Source: UBA7985 sp049612785 (GTDB lineage Bacteria > Pseudomonadota > Alphaproteobacteria > UBA7985). Taken from it: a stretch of DNA of 47,701 nt. Under the pieces are notes generated by a model, which ran no database searches, had not been told where the DNA came from, and worked only from the letters and a program-made list of their open reading frames with translations. A program made the position numbers and the translations under genes. Positions 16,792 to 24,682 of this stretch are shown in pieces (the stretch's first letter is position 1; each line of letters opens with the position of its first letter). The DNA is taken from assembly GCA_049612785.1 (NCBI GenBank), contig JBMZBW010000009.1, forward strand, positions 1-47,701. Direction: 5' to 3'.

Positions 16792-16928
16792 GATTTTGCT
16801 ATCTCCCTTGAAGCATTTCCCCCGCCCCATTGAAGTCGAAACACAATGTCGCACCTGCGCGCGGAATGCACGGCAAATGCGTTCTTTTTCCGGCGCTTAA
16901 ACTCGTTTACTGGCGCTATGGTGGTTTC

Positions 16929-18581
16929 ATGAGCACAGAACCTGCCGATATTGCCCTCGAAGACAACGATGTCCTCTCCCAGTTTGAAGCGCTGGGGCTG
17001 GATATGCGTGCCCTTAATGCGGTTGCCCGACTGGAGTTGGACAAGCCCACTGACGTGCAGCGTGAGGCGATTCCGCCGTTCATGCGCGGTCGAGACGTCG
17101 TGGCAACGGCCCCGACGGGGACAGGGAAGACGCTTGCCTTCCTGCTGCCCCTGCTATCGCGTTTATCCCTGCCCGCCAAAGGGTCCGGTCCGGGACCGCG
17201 CGCGATCATTTTGTCACCGACGCGGGAGCTGGGTGAACAACTGTGGAATGTCGCGCGGGATGTCTTTGCCGGCAAAAAGATGAAAGCTGTTCGCATGCTG
17301 GGCGGTGAGCCCTATGCCGCACAGAACAAGGCGCTTCAAGGTCCACTGGATCTGGTCATTGCGACGCCTGGCCGGTTGATTGACCATCTCGACTCTGACC
17401 GCATGGCCATGTTCCGGCTGGAAACGCTGATCATCGACGAAGCGGACCGGATGCTGGACGTCGGCTTCCGTCAGCAGATCCAGCGGATTGCACGCGCATG
17501 CGGGGCTAAGCGTCAGACCGGATTATACACGGCGACCCTGACGAAGGGCGTTCGGGAACTGGCGGCATCGATTACGAAGGAAGCCGCGCACATCGGTCTG
17601 GCTGAGCCTGATACGATCCCTGAAACGATCATGCACAATCTGGTTTTCTGTGACAGCCATGAGCACAAGCTCGAGGTGCTAGACCTGATGCTCTCCAAAG
17701 GGAACGTCCGGCAGGCGCTGGTGTTCGTTACGACCCAGAAAGCGGTTGAGGAACTGATCGAACATGTTTCGGTTCAGGGCCATGCCGCGGCACCGGCCCA
17801 TGGTGGCATGACCACGGCAGAGCGCTCCGCTTCTGTGAATGCCTTTCGTCGGAAAAAGGTGCAATTGCTGGTGGCGACCGACGTGGCTGCACGAGGAATG
17901 GATATTCCCGGTCTGCGCGACGTTATCATGATGAATTTGCCCATTCATGCCGAAGACTACGTTCACCGCATCGGTCGTGTGGGCCGCGCAGGTGCGCCGG
18001 GGTGGTCGTGGGCTTTGGTCAGCGATGCCGACAAGCGCCGCTTGTCCAAGATTGAAAAGCTGCTGGGAAAGACATTGGCCTCCCGCCCAATCCCGTCCCT
18101 GATTGCCGAAGAACACCGCGAACGGTCCGAAGACGACCTTGTGCGTGCCCGGTCGGGTCGCGGTGCGGGTTCTGACCTGCGACCGAGTGGCCGTGGGGGA
18201 CCGAGAGGCGCTGATCGGGGTCCGAAAGGGCGTGACAGGGGCGCACCCGGACCCGGCGGCGACCGCAAACAGCGGGATAGCCGAGGCGAGGGACGCAATG
18301 ATCGTGGGCCTCGCAGTGATGGTGGGCCTCGCAATGATCGTGGGCCTCGCAGTGACCGTGGACCCCGCAGGGATGGTGATTCAAGGCCAGATCGCCGCGA
18401 GGGTGGTTTTGGGCCTAGAGGCTCGCGCGCGGATCGGGGCGAGAAAAAATCCAGGTCCAGCGACCGGCCGGGTCGCCCAGATCGAGGGGCTCAGGGCTCG
18501 AAAGGTCAGGGTCGAAGCGATAACCGTCGAGGGCAAAATCCTTCAGCCCCTCGGGGTGGTCCACGCGGCCGTCGATCATAA
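16929..18581 (+). CDS. DEAD-box RNA helicase with basic Arg/Gly tail
   Basis: This 550-residue ATP-dependent RNA helicase has motif I APTGTGKT at 61-68 and the DEAD box at 170-173 (IIDEADRMLDVGF). Motif III reads TAT rather than the usual SAT. Motif V is ATDVAARGMDIPG and motif VI is HRIGRVGRAG. The core ends near residue 390. The remaining 160 residues are a low-complexity basic tail rich in Arg, Gly, Asp, Pro and Ser, with RGPRSD-like repeats, as in RhlE/RhlB-type helicases where it binds RNA. The ATG 16929 begins MSTEPAD. The last 167 bases lie antisense over yaaA. Roles in ribosome assembly or RNA decay are inferred from the family. Confidence 0.92.
   Translation: MSTEPADIALEDNDVLSQFEALGLDMRALNAVARLELDKPTDVQREAIPPFMRGRDVVATAPTGTGKTLAFLLPLLSRLSLPAKGSGPGPRAIILSPTRELGEQLWNVARDVFAGKKMKAVRMLGGEPYAAQNKALQGPLDLVIATPGRLIDHLDSDRMAMFRLETLIIDEADRMLDVGFRQQIQRIARACGAKRQTGLYTATLTKGVRELAASITKEAAHIGLAEPDTIPETIMHNLVFCDSHEHKLEVLDLMLSKGNVRQALVFVTTQKAVEELIEHVSVQGHAAAPAHGGMTTAERSASVNAFRRKKVQLLVATDVAARGMDIPGLRDVIMMNLPIHAEDYVHRIGRVGRAGAPGWSWALVSDADKRRLSKIEKLLGKTLASRPIPSLIAEEHRERSEDDLVRARSGRGAGSDLRPSGRGGPRGADRGPKGRDRGAPGPGGDRKQRDSRGEGRNDRGPRSDGGPRNDRGPRSDRGPRRDGDSRPDRREGGFGPRGSRADRGEKKSRSSDRPGRPDRGAQGSKGQGRSDNRRGQNPSAPRGGPRGRRS
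18303..18374 (+). repeat. 18-bp tandem repeats in the helicase tail
   Basis: Four direct copies of an 18-base unit (CGTGGGCCTCGCAGTGAT and variants) lie at 18303-18320, 18321-18338, 18339-18356 and 18357-18374, with a partial copy just before. Each encodes six residues (RGPRSD, GGPRND, RGPRSD, RGPRRD). Copy number may vary between strains by slippage. Confidence 0.9.
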
Positions 18582-19227
18582 ACCGCGCCATCATTCCGCG
18601 TGCGACTTTGGCGGAGAAGCTGATCATGGTTGGCTTCCCGCCCCGGTATTCGCGGAAACCCATGGTGATGACGGGTGCTTTGAGCGCTTTTGTGTCCAAG
18701 GCTTTCCAGTACTCATTGGATGCCAGATTGATGATGACACTGGGGCCTTCGCTGGTTTCCAAATCCTGCATGATCTGTTTGGCGAGCGTGTCACCCCAGA
18801 AAGAGTATAGGTTCTTGCCTTTTGGGTTTTCCAGCCGGGTTCCCATTTCTAATCGGTAAGGTTCTATCGCGTCCAAGGGCTTTAACAGCCCGTACAAACC
18901 CGATAGCACCCGCAGGCGATCATTGGTCGCGAGAAGGTCTTCAGCCGCCAGACTCTGTGCATCGAAACCGCGGTAGACATCGCCTGAAAACAGCAGCAAA
19001 GCGGGCTTCTTGTCCTGCTTGCCGAAGGACTTGAAGCGGTCATGGTTCAGGTTGGCCAGATCATCAGACAGGTTCATCAGCGAAGCCAGACCATCGGCCT
19101 TCAGCTTGCGGGCCTGCACTGCTAGTTTCTTCGCTTTGGCTTCAAACTGAGGTTCACTCGCAGGGGGGACGAAGTCGGGAATTGGCGACAGGTCCATCGA
19201 CTTTGCGGGGGATATGACAGCTAACAT
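18415..19227 (-). CDS. yaaA: Peroxide stress protein YaaA (DUF328)
   Basis: This 270-residue protein starts MLAVISPAKSMD, the family's N-terminal signature. GDVYRGFDA, LSGLYGLLKPLD and LEMGTRL follow, with NLASNEYWKAL and SFSAKVARGMMARFM further on. YaaA lowers free iron and limits Fenton damage in E. coli under peroxide stress and binds DNA in vitro. The ATG at 19227 matches the family start, although the frame is open to 19416. The conserved core ends with TWIFSR near 18440, so the final nine residues or so are a tail. The 3' 167 bases overlap the helicase gene on the other strand. Confidence 0.93.
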   Translation of the reverse strand: MLAVISPAKSMDLSPIPDFVPPASEPQFEAKAKKLAVQARKLKADGLASLMNLSDDLANLNHDRFKSFGKQDKKPALLLFSGDVYRGFDAQSLAAEDLLATNDRLRVLSGLYGLLKPLDAIEPYRLEMGTRLENPKGKNLYSFWGDTLAKQIMQDLETSEGPSVIINLASNEYWKALDTKALKAPVITMGFREYRGGKPTMISFSAKVARGMMARFMIDGRVDHPEGLKDFALDGYRFDPDLSSPEPLDLGDPAGRWTWIFSRPDPRASL

Positions 19228-19287
19228 GGGGCGGCCCTGTTTCTCTGGTGTTCCTACACATAGATGAATTTTTGCGACAAAAAGGCA

Positions 19288-19375
19288 ATGCACACTTTTG
19301 TTCGTCATTATGCGTATATTTTCACTGGACTCAGGGAACCGAGCGAGTCCACTTAGGGACTCCCGAAAACTCGCT
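19288..19375 (+). promoter_or_regulatory. Possible leader peptide and alternative hairpins before hisN
   Basis: A 22-codon frame, 19288-19356 (ATG CAC ACT ... TAG, with AAGG 3 bases upstream), encodes MHTFVRHYAYIFTGLREPSE plus two residues. It overlaps competing stems. TGGACTC (19326-19332) can pair with GAGTCCA (19345-19351). The same GAGTCC (19345-19350) can instead pair with GGACTC (19357-19362). AGCGAGT (19342-19348) can pair with ACTCGCT (19369-19375). The geometry resembles a translation-dependent attenuator. There are only two His codons and no T run, so control of hisN translation or chance are alternatives. Confidence 0.35.
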
Positions 19376-19396
19376 AGATGAGGGTTTGACGCTCCT

Positions 19397-20182
19397 GTGG
19401 TCGCGCTCCCTGACAATATTTGGCACTTCGCAGACGCGCTGTGTGAAACTGCTTTACCTGTCGTTCAGCAATATTTCCGTGCAGTTGATCTGCAAGTCGA
19501 ACAAAAAGCGGATGTATCCCCTGTAACGCTCGCGGATCAAGCGATTGAGCGGCTCTGGCGGGAGCTTATCGCTGAGACCTACCCGGACCACGGAATTATT
19601 GGCGAGGAAGAAGAGTCAGTAGGCGCAGATCGGGACTTCGTCTGGGTTCTTGACCCCATCGATGGCACCCGCGCTTTTATTGGTGGATTTCCCATGTTCA
19701 CCAATTTGTTTGCGCTCTTGCACCAAGGGCGACCTGTGTTTTCCGGGATCAATGTACCGGTGACCCAGGAATGCTGGTTAGGGACGGTCGCCAATGGTGG
19801 GCGGGCGACCTTTAACGGTGAAATACTCAGCGAGCGTCCTGCACGCCCACTGGCTCAAAGCATTTTGTCCGCGACGGCTCCGGACATGTTTTCGACTGAG
19901 CAATTCGAGCGGTTCTCCGTCCTTCGCGATGGTTGCATGGACTTGCGCTATGGTGCGGATGCCTACGCCTATGGCCTGGTTGCTTTGGGCAGCGTTGGTG
20001 TGGTGGCCGAAGCCTCCATGAAACCTTGGGATTTCATGGCGCTGATACCCGTCATCGAAGGGGCAGGGGGCAAGGTTACAGATTGGTCGGGGCAGCCGCT
20101 GGCTTTGGATAGTGATGGAACCGTTCTGGCCGCTGCTACGCCGGAACTACACAGGGAAGCCTTAGCGCTGCTGAAGGCCTGA
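19397..20182 (+). CDS. hisN: Inositol monophosphatase family, histidinol-phosphatase type
   Basis: This 261-residue Mg-dependent phosphatase has metal-binding motifs GEEEE (near 74-78), DPIDGTRAFIGG (near 90-101) and KPWDFMALIPVIEGAGG (near 212-228). The shape of these motifs (LDPIDGTRAFI, GLVALGSVGVVAEASMKPWD) matches the HisN histidinol-phosphate phosphatases of alphaproteobacteria better than SuhB or CysQ, though the substrate is inferred. The start is GTG 19397; no ATG lies in frame before the conserved part. tdk follows closely. The upstream region carries the possible leader described at 19288-19375. Confidence 0.8.
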   Translation: MVALPDNIWHFADALCETALPVVQQYFRAVDLQVEQKADVSPVTLADQAIERLWRELIAETYPDHGIIGEEEESVGADRDFVWVLDPIDGTRAFIGGFPMFTNLFALLHQGRPVFSGINVPVTQECWLGTVANGGRATFNGEILSERPARPLAQSILSATAPDMFSTEQFERFSVLRDGCMDLRYGADAYAYGLVALGSVGVVAEASMKPWDFMALIPVIEGAGGKVTDWSGQPLALDSDGTVLAAATPELHREALALLKA

Positions 20183-20219
20183 AAACATGACCGTGACAAA
20201 CACGAGAGATAGGGAAACC

Positions 20220-20876
20220 ATGGCTGACGCTAAAGAGACTGTGTCGGGTGCTGAAAATACACGGCAACAGCCTAAACCGCCTTATGGCCACCTATCTGTG
20301 GTTTGCGGACCCATGTTTGCAGGCAAAACGACAGAAACGCTGAAGCGCATTCTGTGGGCCAAGAATGGCAGGGGGCAGGACATTCGTGTTTACAAGCCTG
20401 CCTTCGATCAGCGTTACGCCAAGCTGCAGATCGTGAGCCATGAGGGTTTGGCAGCCGATGCAGAGGCCGTACACGACTGGAGTAACCGAACAGCAGAACT
20501 GATCGCTGCAGGTGTGGCCGTTGTCTTTTTTGATGAAGTCCAGTTCTTTGAAGCGCCAAACTTCAATGACGACATCCTTAATATCGTCGAAGAATTGCTG
20601 TCTGCTGGCGTTGATGTCGTGTGCTCGGGTCTGGATATGGATTGGCAGGGTAAACCGTTCTCAATCATTGCTCACATGGCGGCAAAAGCGGACGAGGTGC
20701 ACAAGCTGCGCGGTGTTTGCACGGTCTGTGGTCGCCCTTCGACCAAGACGTACAAGAAGACTGGATCCGGTGGACAAATTGAAATCGGCGGGGCGGAGCT
20801 TTACGAAAGTCGCTGCACCATCCATTGGGCTGTGCCAGATCTGGAACTGACGCCTGACCTTTTCCACGGACGCTGA
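20220..20876 (+). CDS. tdk: Thymidine kinase (TK1 type)
   Basis: The enzyme phosphorylates thymidine for the salvage pathway. HLSVVCGPMFAGKTTETLKR contains the Walker A P-loop, FFDEVQFF the Walker B-type Asp and catalytic Glu region, and GLDMDWQGKPF the lasso-adjacent segment. A zinc-binding set is seen in VCTVCGRPSTKT and in the later ESRCTIHW, where His stands for the last Cys. The ATG at 20220 (218 residues) has AGGG 6 bases upstream. An in-frame ATG at 20187, 4 bases after hisN, is possible and would mean close coupling. Both starts give an N-terminal extension before the conserved core. Confidence 0.94.
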   Translation: MADAKETVSGAENTRQQPKPPYGHLSVVCGPMFAGKTTETLKRILWAKNGRGQDIRVYKPAFDQRYAKLQIVSHEGLAADAEAVHDWSNRTAELIAAGVAVVFFDEVQFFEAPNFNDDILNIVEELLSAGVDVVCSGLDMDWQGKPFSIIAHMAAKADEVHKLRGVCTVCGRPSTKTYKKTGSGGQIEIGGAELYESRCTIHWAVPDLELTPDLFHGR

Positions 20877-21014
20877 TTTTGCGCATAATCTGAAAAAAAG
20901 TAGAGGAATGTTGCAGGTCTTTGATGACTTTGGTCTCGGCTTGGGCTTAAAAGTCCTCCAACGATCCTGAGTGTTCTTAAGGCACTCGAACGAAAAGACC
21001 TTTTGAGGCCATTA

Positions 21015-22415
21015 ATGAACTCGCTTCCTGTCTTTCTCACGCGCTCGGTTTTTGCAGTATTGGCAGGTTTGACGCTCATTTCCTGCGGCTCTCCGGGCTC
21101 TATGCCAGCTGCACCGGGGAACCCCAGCCAAGTGGCGCATACAGCGACAGAGTTTTCGTCGACAGGGTCAGAGCTTACGGCTGCGTTTGTGTCAGAGGTT
21201 AACTCGCCCGCACAAACGCGGACCAGCGATCTGAAGAAGTTCTACAAAGATCAAGACTACTTCACGACGTTTTACAGAAATGGGCGCTGGACATGGGCGG
21301 GGAACCAGGCTTTTGCGGCGCTCAAGAATGCTGCCAGCGAAGGTTTGCGACCTGAGTCCTATCTGCCGATTTCCATGCTGCAAAGCAGAAGCCTGAGCAC
21401 AGTGGACCCTCGAACCGCAGATGTCCTGCTGACGTCTGGAATCATGGCTTACATGGCCGACCTTCATCAGGGCGTGCACAACCCCAGCCGTAAAAACATT
21501 GGGCCGAAGTTGCTACGGGAAGGCATTGAGCGGTCTGATTTCAACGTATTTCTGGCAGGTTTGGCACCAAAGGGTCGCTCCTATTCTGCCCTGAAAAGCG
21601 TTCTCAATGGCCGGAGAGGGCCGCTGTCCAACGCGCAACGCCGACAGGTTGCGCTGAATATGGAGCGGTTGCGGTGGGACCACGAAGCCGCTGGCGCGCT
21701 CAGAGACATCAGGGTGAATATTGCCAGTCAGACCATGGAAATGTTCGAAAAGGGCCGCAAGGTTCACGAGATGGTCGTCGTCGTTGGTCGCAAGAGCCGT
21801 AAAACACCGAGCCTGCAAGACCGCGTCGTATCGCTGAAATTCAGCCCGGACTGGACTGCGCCACGGACGATTGTCGAAGAAGACTACCTCGATCAGGCGC
21901 AGGCTGACCCTGCTTACTTTGATCAGAAAGGCTGGCAGATTTACGTCGAGGGAGAGCGTGTTGAGTCCGCGAGCCTGGATTGGAATACCGTAGATCTCGA
22001 TGCCGTGACGGTGAGACAGCCCTCAGGGGCCAGTAACGCCCTCGGCGGTGTGCGGTTTTCACTGACGAACAACCAGGCCATCTATCTGCACGATACAAAC
22101 GCGCACAGCCTGTTCAAAAAAGTCGAGCGGCTCTATTCCTCCGGCTGTGTGAGGGTGGAGGATGCAGCGTGGCTGGCGCACTGGATCATGGAGGCGGAAA
22201 AAACGCCGATGAGCCTTGCGCAGGTTAAAAAGAACATGGATCTCAGCTCCCCCAAAACGGTTCAGCTGGCCAATCCGGTCCCTGTTTCCATTGCATACCT
22301 TACGGTTTGGGTCGATGGATCGAACGTGCTGCACTGGGAAGATGACGTTTACAACCATGATGCCCGGCTGATGAAGAAAATGAAGTTTCCTGCCGCTTGG
22401 GGTGGCAATGGGTAA
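21015..22415 (+). CDS. L,D-transpeptidase (YcbB/LdtD-like), lipoprotein signal
   Basis: This 466-residue envelope enzyme probably makes 3-3 crosslinks in peptidoglycan. The N-terminus has a lipobox (LISC, Cys24), suggesting membrane anchoring by lipid. A scaffold region (about 65-230) includes TSDLKKFYKDQDYF, then LRPESYLPISML and LNMERLRWDHEAAGALRDIR. The YkuD catalytic domain follows: the histidine is near 359 (YLHDTNAHSLF) and the nucleophile is Cys378 in SSGCVRVEDAAWLAHWI. ATG 21015 has GAGG 6 bases upstream. E. coli LdtD is larger (615) and has a separate peptidoglycan-binding domain; here that region looks reduced. Confidence 0.9.
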   Translation: MNSLPVFLTRSVFAVLAGLTLISCGSPGSMPAAPGNPSQVAHTATEFSSTGSELTAAFVSEVNSPAQTRTSDLKKFYKDQDYFTTFYRNGRWTWAGNQAFAALKNAASEGLRPESYLPISMLQSRSLSTVDPRTADVLLTSGIMAYMADLHQGVHNPSRKNIGPKLLREGIERSDFNVFLAGLAPKGRSYSALKSVLNGRRGPLSNAQRRQVALNMERLRWDHEAAGALRDIRVNIASQTMEMFEKGRKVHEMVVVVGRKSRKTPSLQDRVVSLKFSPDWTAPRTIVEEDYLDQAQADPAYFDQKGWQIYVEGERVESASLDWNTVDLDAVTVRQPSGASNALGGVRFSLTNNQAIYLHDTNAHSLFKKVERLYSSGCVRVEDAAWLAHWIMEAEKTPMSLAQVKKNMDLSSPKTVQLANPVPVSIAYLTVWVDGSNVLHWEDDVYNHDARLMKKMKFPAAWGGNG

Positions 22416-22507
22416 CGGAGAGTAGTACTCAGGTTTGCAGTGTCGCCATATTTCAAACATCGCGACGCAATAGTCTGGTCCCGTCTGGTAATGGCCCTAC
22501 TCTCGCA

Positions 22508-23182
22508 ATGGACGCAACGACCAAAAAACGACAGGTGCGCCGCACTTTTATTTCGCTGAGTATCGCTGCTTGTATGGCATTGATTGCAGCGGGGCTGGGC
22601 TTTGTGTTTGCTGTGCGACCGGTCTGGTCCACCAGTGCGCAGATGCAGGCTGAGCGTGAAGCGACCGAACTCCGCTCGGCTGTTGCTGCTGACGTTCAGA
22701 TCCCATCATTGGCATCGATCACTTGGGAAGAAGCCGTCGCTGGTTTCATGTCCAGTTACGACGATGAACCCATTCTGCAGAAACTCTCAGTTTTTGACGG
22801 TATTGATCCCAGCGAATTCTTCAAACTCAGACAGGGTGATTTGGTTGCGCCGACGGTTCCGAACGATGTGACTGGCACCGTGAAATTGTATTTTATCCCT
22901 GGCCCCGGCTATTTCTTTTTCCGCCTCGAAAACTTCGACATACCGGTCGGGCCTGGATATCAGATTGGGCTTTCCAGCGCTCGTGCCCCCCGCGAGGGTG
23001 TGGATATCCGATCCGCCGATTATCGCTTTCTCTCCCCCTTGACGCGCTTCCAGGGGAGCCGCAACATCATCATTAACCCCGAAACAATCGTTCAGCCTGA
23101 CGACAAGCCGACGCGCTTCAAATCGTTGGTCATTTGGAATGCTGAATTTGACGTGGTGATCGCAACGGCGACTTTGAATTAA
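22508..23182 (+). CDS. Membrane-anchored protein with a DM13-like domain
   Basis: This 224-residue protein has a single membrane helix (about 12-36) followed by an extracytoplasmic part. Residues 121-222 resemble the DM13 domain. TGTVKLYFIPGPGYFFFRLE leads into NFDIPVGPGYQIGLSS, like the family's nF.v..GPdl.vyLs. FQGSRNIIINPET and FKSLVIWNAEFDVVIATATL match the C-terminal strand pattern that usually reads sVvIWC..F. The Cys normally in that IWC position is Asn211 here. DM13 domains are proposed redox or heme-linked modules in animals and are of unknown function in bacteria. ATG 22508 is the only plausible start; the frame is open into the preceding gene. It sits between the L,D-transpeptidase and selO on the same strand. 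Confidence 0.6.
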   Translation: MDATTKKRQVRRTFISLSIAACMALIAAGLGFVFAVRPVWSTSAQMQAEREATELRSAVAADVQIPSLASITWEEAVAGFMSSYDDEPILQKLSVFDGIDPSEFFKLRQGDLVAPTVPNDVTGTVKLYFIPGPGYFFFRLENFDIPVGPGYQIGLSSARAPREGVDIRSADYRFLSPLTRFQGSRNIIINPETIVQPDDKPTRFKSLVIWNAEFDVVIATATLN

Positions 23183-23221
23183 GCCCTCTGCTGCGTCACA
23201 CGGAATGAAACTGGAAGCCCT

Positions 23222-24682
23222 TTGTCTCAATCCCCGACGTTCCAGCCCGCCACGGATCATCTGTCGCTTGGTGAAGCCTTTTTCACGCCAGTTGAGCCTG
23301 CGCCGTTCCCGGAAACGATCCTACGCTACAGCAATACGCGCTGGGCGGATCGCTTGGGGCTGCACGGGTTGGGCGATGAAGGATGGATCCGCCACTTTGG
23401 CCGATTTGAGTCCCTCAAAGGCTCTCTGCCCAAGCCAATTGCTCTGAAATATCACGGGCATCAGTTCCGACACTATAACCCCGATTTGGGGGATGGCCGC
23501 GGCTTTCTGTTTGCCCAAATGCGAGATCCTGAAGGCGGAAGGTTGCTGGATTTTGGCACCAAGGGATCAGGCCAGACACCCTACAGTCGAGCGGGCGACG
23601 GGCGATTGACGCTCAAAGGCGGTGTCCGTGAAGTGCTGGCGACGACGAGGCTTGAGGCTTTGGGGGTCAACACATCAAAAACCTTCGCGCTTGTGGAGAC
23701 CGGCGAGGCCCTGCATCGCGGCGATGAACCTTCGCCAACACGCAGTTCCGTGATGACGCGCCTCTCACACGGACACATTCGCATTGGCTCGTTCCAACGT
23801 CCCTATTTCCTGCAAGAACAGGAAAACCTCGAAGCCTTGCTCGAATATGCCTGCCAAACCTACGCTCCCGCCATACACCGGGCGGCCTACGAAAACGAAG
23901 GCGGAAGAGGAGCTGCGGATGCCGCGCCCTTGTTTCTTCGCTGGGTTGGTCGCAACTGTGCCCATACCGTCGCTGACTGGTTTGCCGCCGGCTTTGTCCA
24001 TGGCGTCCTGAACACCGACAACATCAACATCACGGGCGAGAGCTTCGACTACGGACCCTACCGGTTTTTGGAAAAAATGGATCCAAATCGAGTGGCGGCT
24101 TACTTCGATCACAGCGGTCTGTACGCTTTTGGACGACAGCCAGAAGCTGTTTATTGGAACCTGCAGCAACTCGCGACCGTGCTGGTTACAATGGGCGATC
24201 AGGATGCGATCATCGAGGCCCTTAAGGGGTATAGCGATTGCCTGTCCGCGGCTGTGGAGGACCGCCTGTTCCGCCGTCTTGGTTTAGCGGCTACAGGGCA
24301 TTCTGAGGTGGATCAGCCGTTTCTTAAGAACCTGTTGGCCGTTCTGCGAACCTCTTCGGTGCCGCTGGACGATACGCTTCATCGGGCTTTTGGGGGACGG
24401 GAGTGGCCTGGGGGGGAGGATTGGTCCGACCTGCGCGATCAAGCCAAAGATTTTGAGCCGGTTGATGCCAACCGCCTCACCCATTCGTATTTTCAGAGAA
24501 GCAGCGCCTGTTCGCTGGTCTATGACGAGATCGAAGCCTTGTGGACACCCATTGCGGACCGCGATGATTGGTCCGAGTTTGAGAAAAAACTCGCGGAGAC
24601 GGAAGACATGCGAACGGCATACGCGTTCGAGCCGGAAACCGCCGACGACGGCTCCCACGCTCTCACGTTCTTTTCCGCCTAG
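23222..24682 (+). CDS. selO: SelO/YdiU family protein adenylyltransferase
   Basis: This 486-residue pseudokinase-fold enzyme transfers AMP to Ser/Thr/Tyr of target proteins and has a role in redox homeostasis in E. coli. Family motifs present are YHGHQFRHYNPDLGDGRG, then DFGTKGSGQTPYSRAGDGR and LKGGVREVLATTRLEALGV, followed by HGHIRIGSFQ. FVHGVLNTDNINITGESFDYGP contains the Asn and Asp metal ligands. The start is TTG 23222 with GGAAG 4 bases upstream. Many family members have Sec or Cys very near the C-terminus; this one ends ALTFFSA without it. The stop codon shares CTAG with the convergent OmpA-domain gene. Confidence 0.93.
   Translation: MSQSPTFQPATDHLSLGEAFFTPVEPAPFPETILRYSNTRWADRLGLHGLGDEGWIRHFGRFESLKGSLPKPIALKYHGHQFRHYNPDLGDGRGFLFAQMRDPEGGRLLDFGTKGSGQTPYSRAGDGRLTLKGGVREVLATTRLEALGVNTSKTFALVETGEALHRGDEPSPTRSSVMTRLSHGHIRIGSFQRPYFLQEQENLEALLEYACQTYAPAIHRAAYENEGGRGAADAAPLFLRWVGRNCAHTVADWFAAGFVHGVLNTDNINITGESFDYGPYRFLEKMDPNRVAAYFDHSGLYAFGRQPEAVYWNLQQLATVLVTMGDQDAIIEALKGYSDCLSAAVEDRLFRRLGLAATGHSEVDQPFLKNLLAVLRTSSVPLDDTLHRAFGGREWPGGEDWSDLRDQAKDFEPVDANRLTHSYFQRSSACSLVYDEIEALWTPIADRDDWSEFEKKLAETEDMRTAYAFEPETADDGSHALTFFSA

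Noticed and set aside
18103..18810. A 235-codon plus-strand frame across the helicase tail and yaaA
   Set aside because: It is a shifted reading of the tandem repeats and then antisense to yaaA; the translation is Val/Gly/Ala low complexity.
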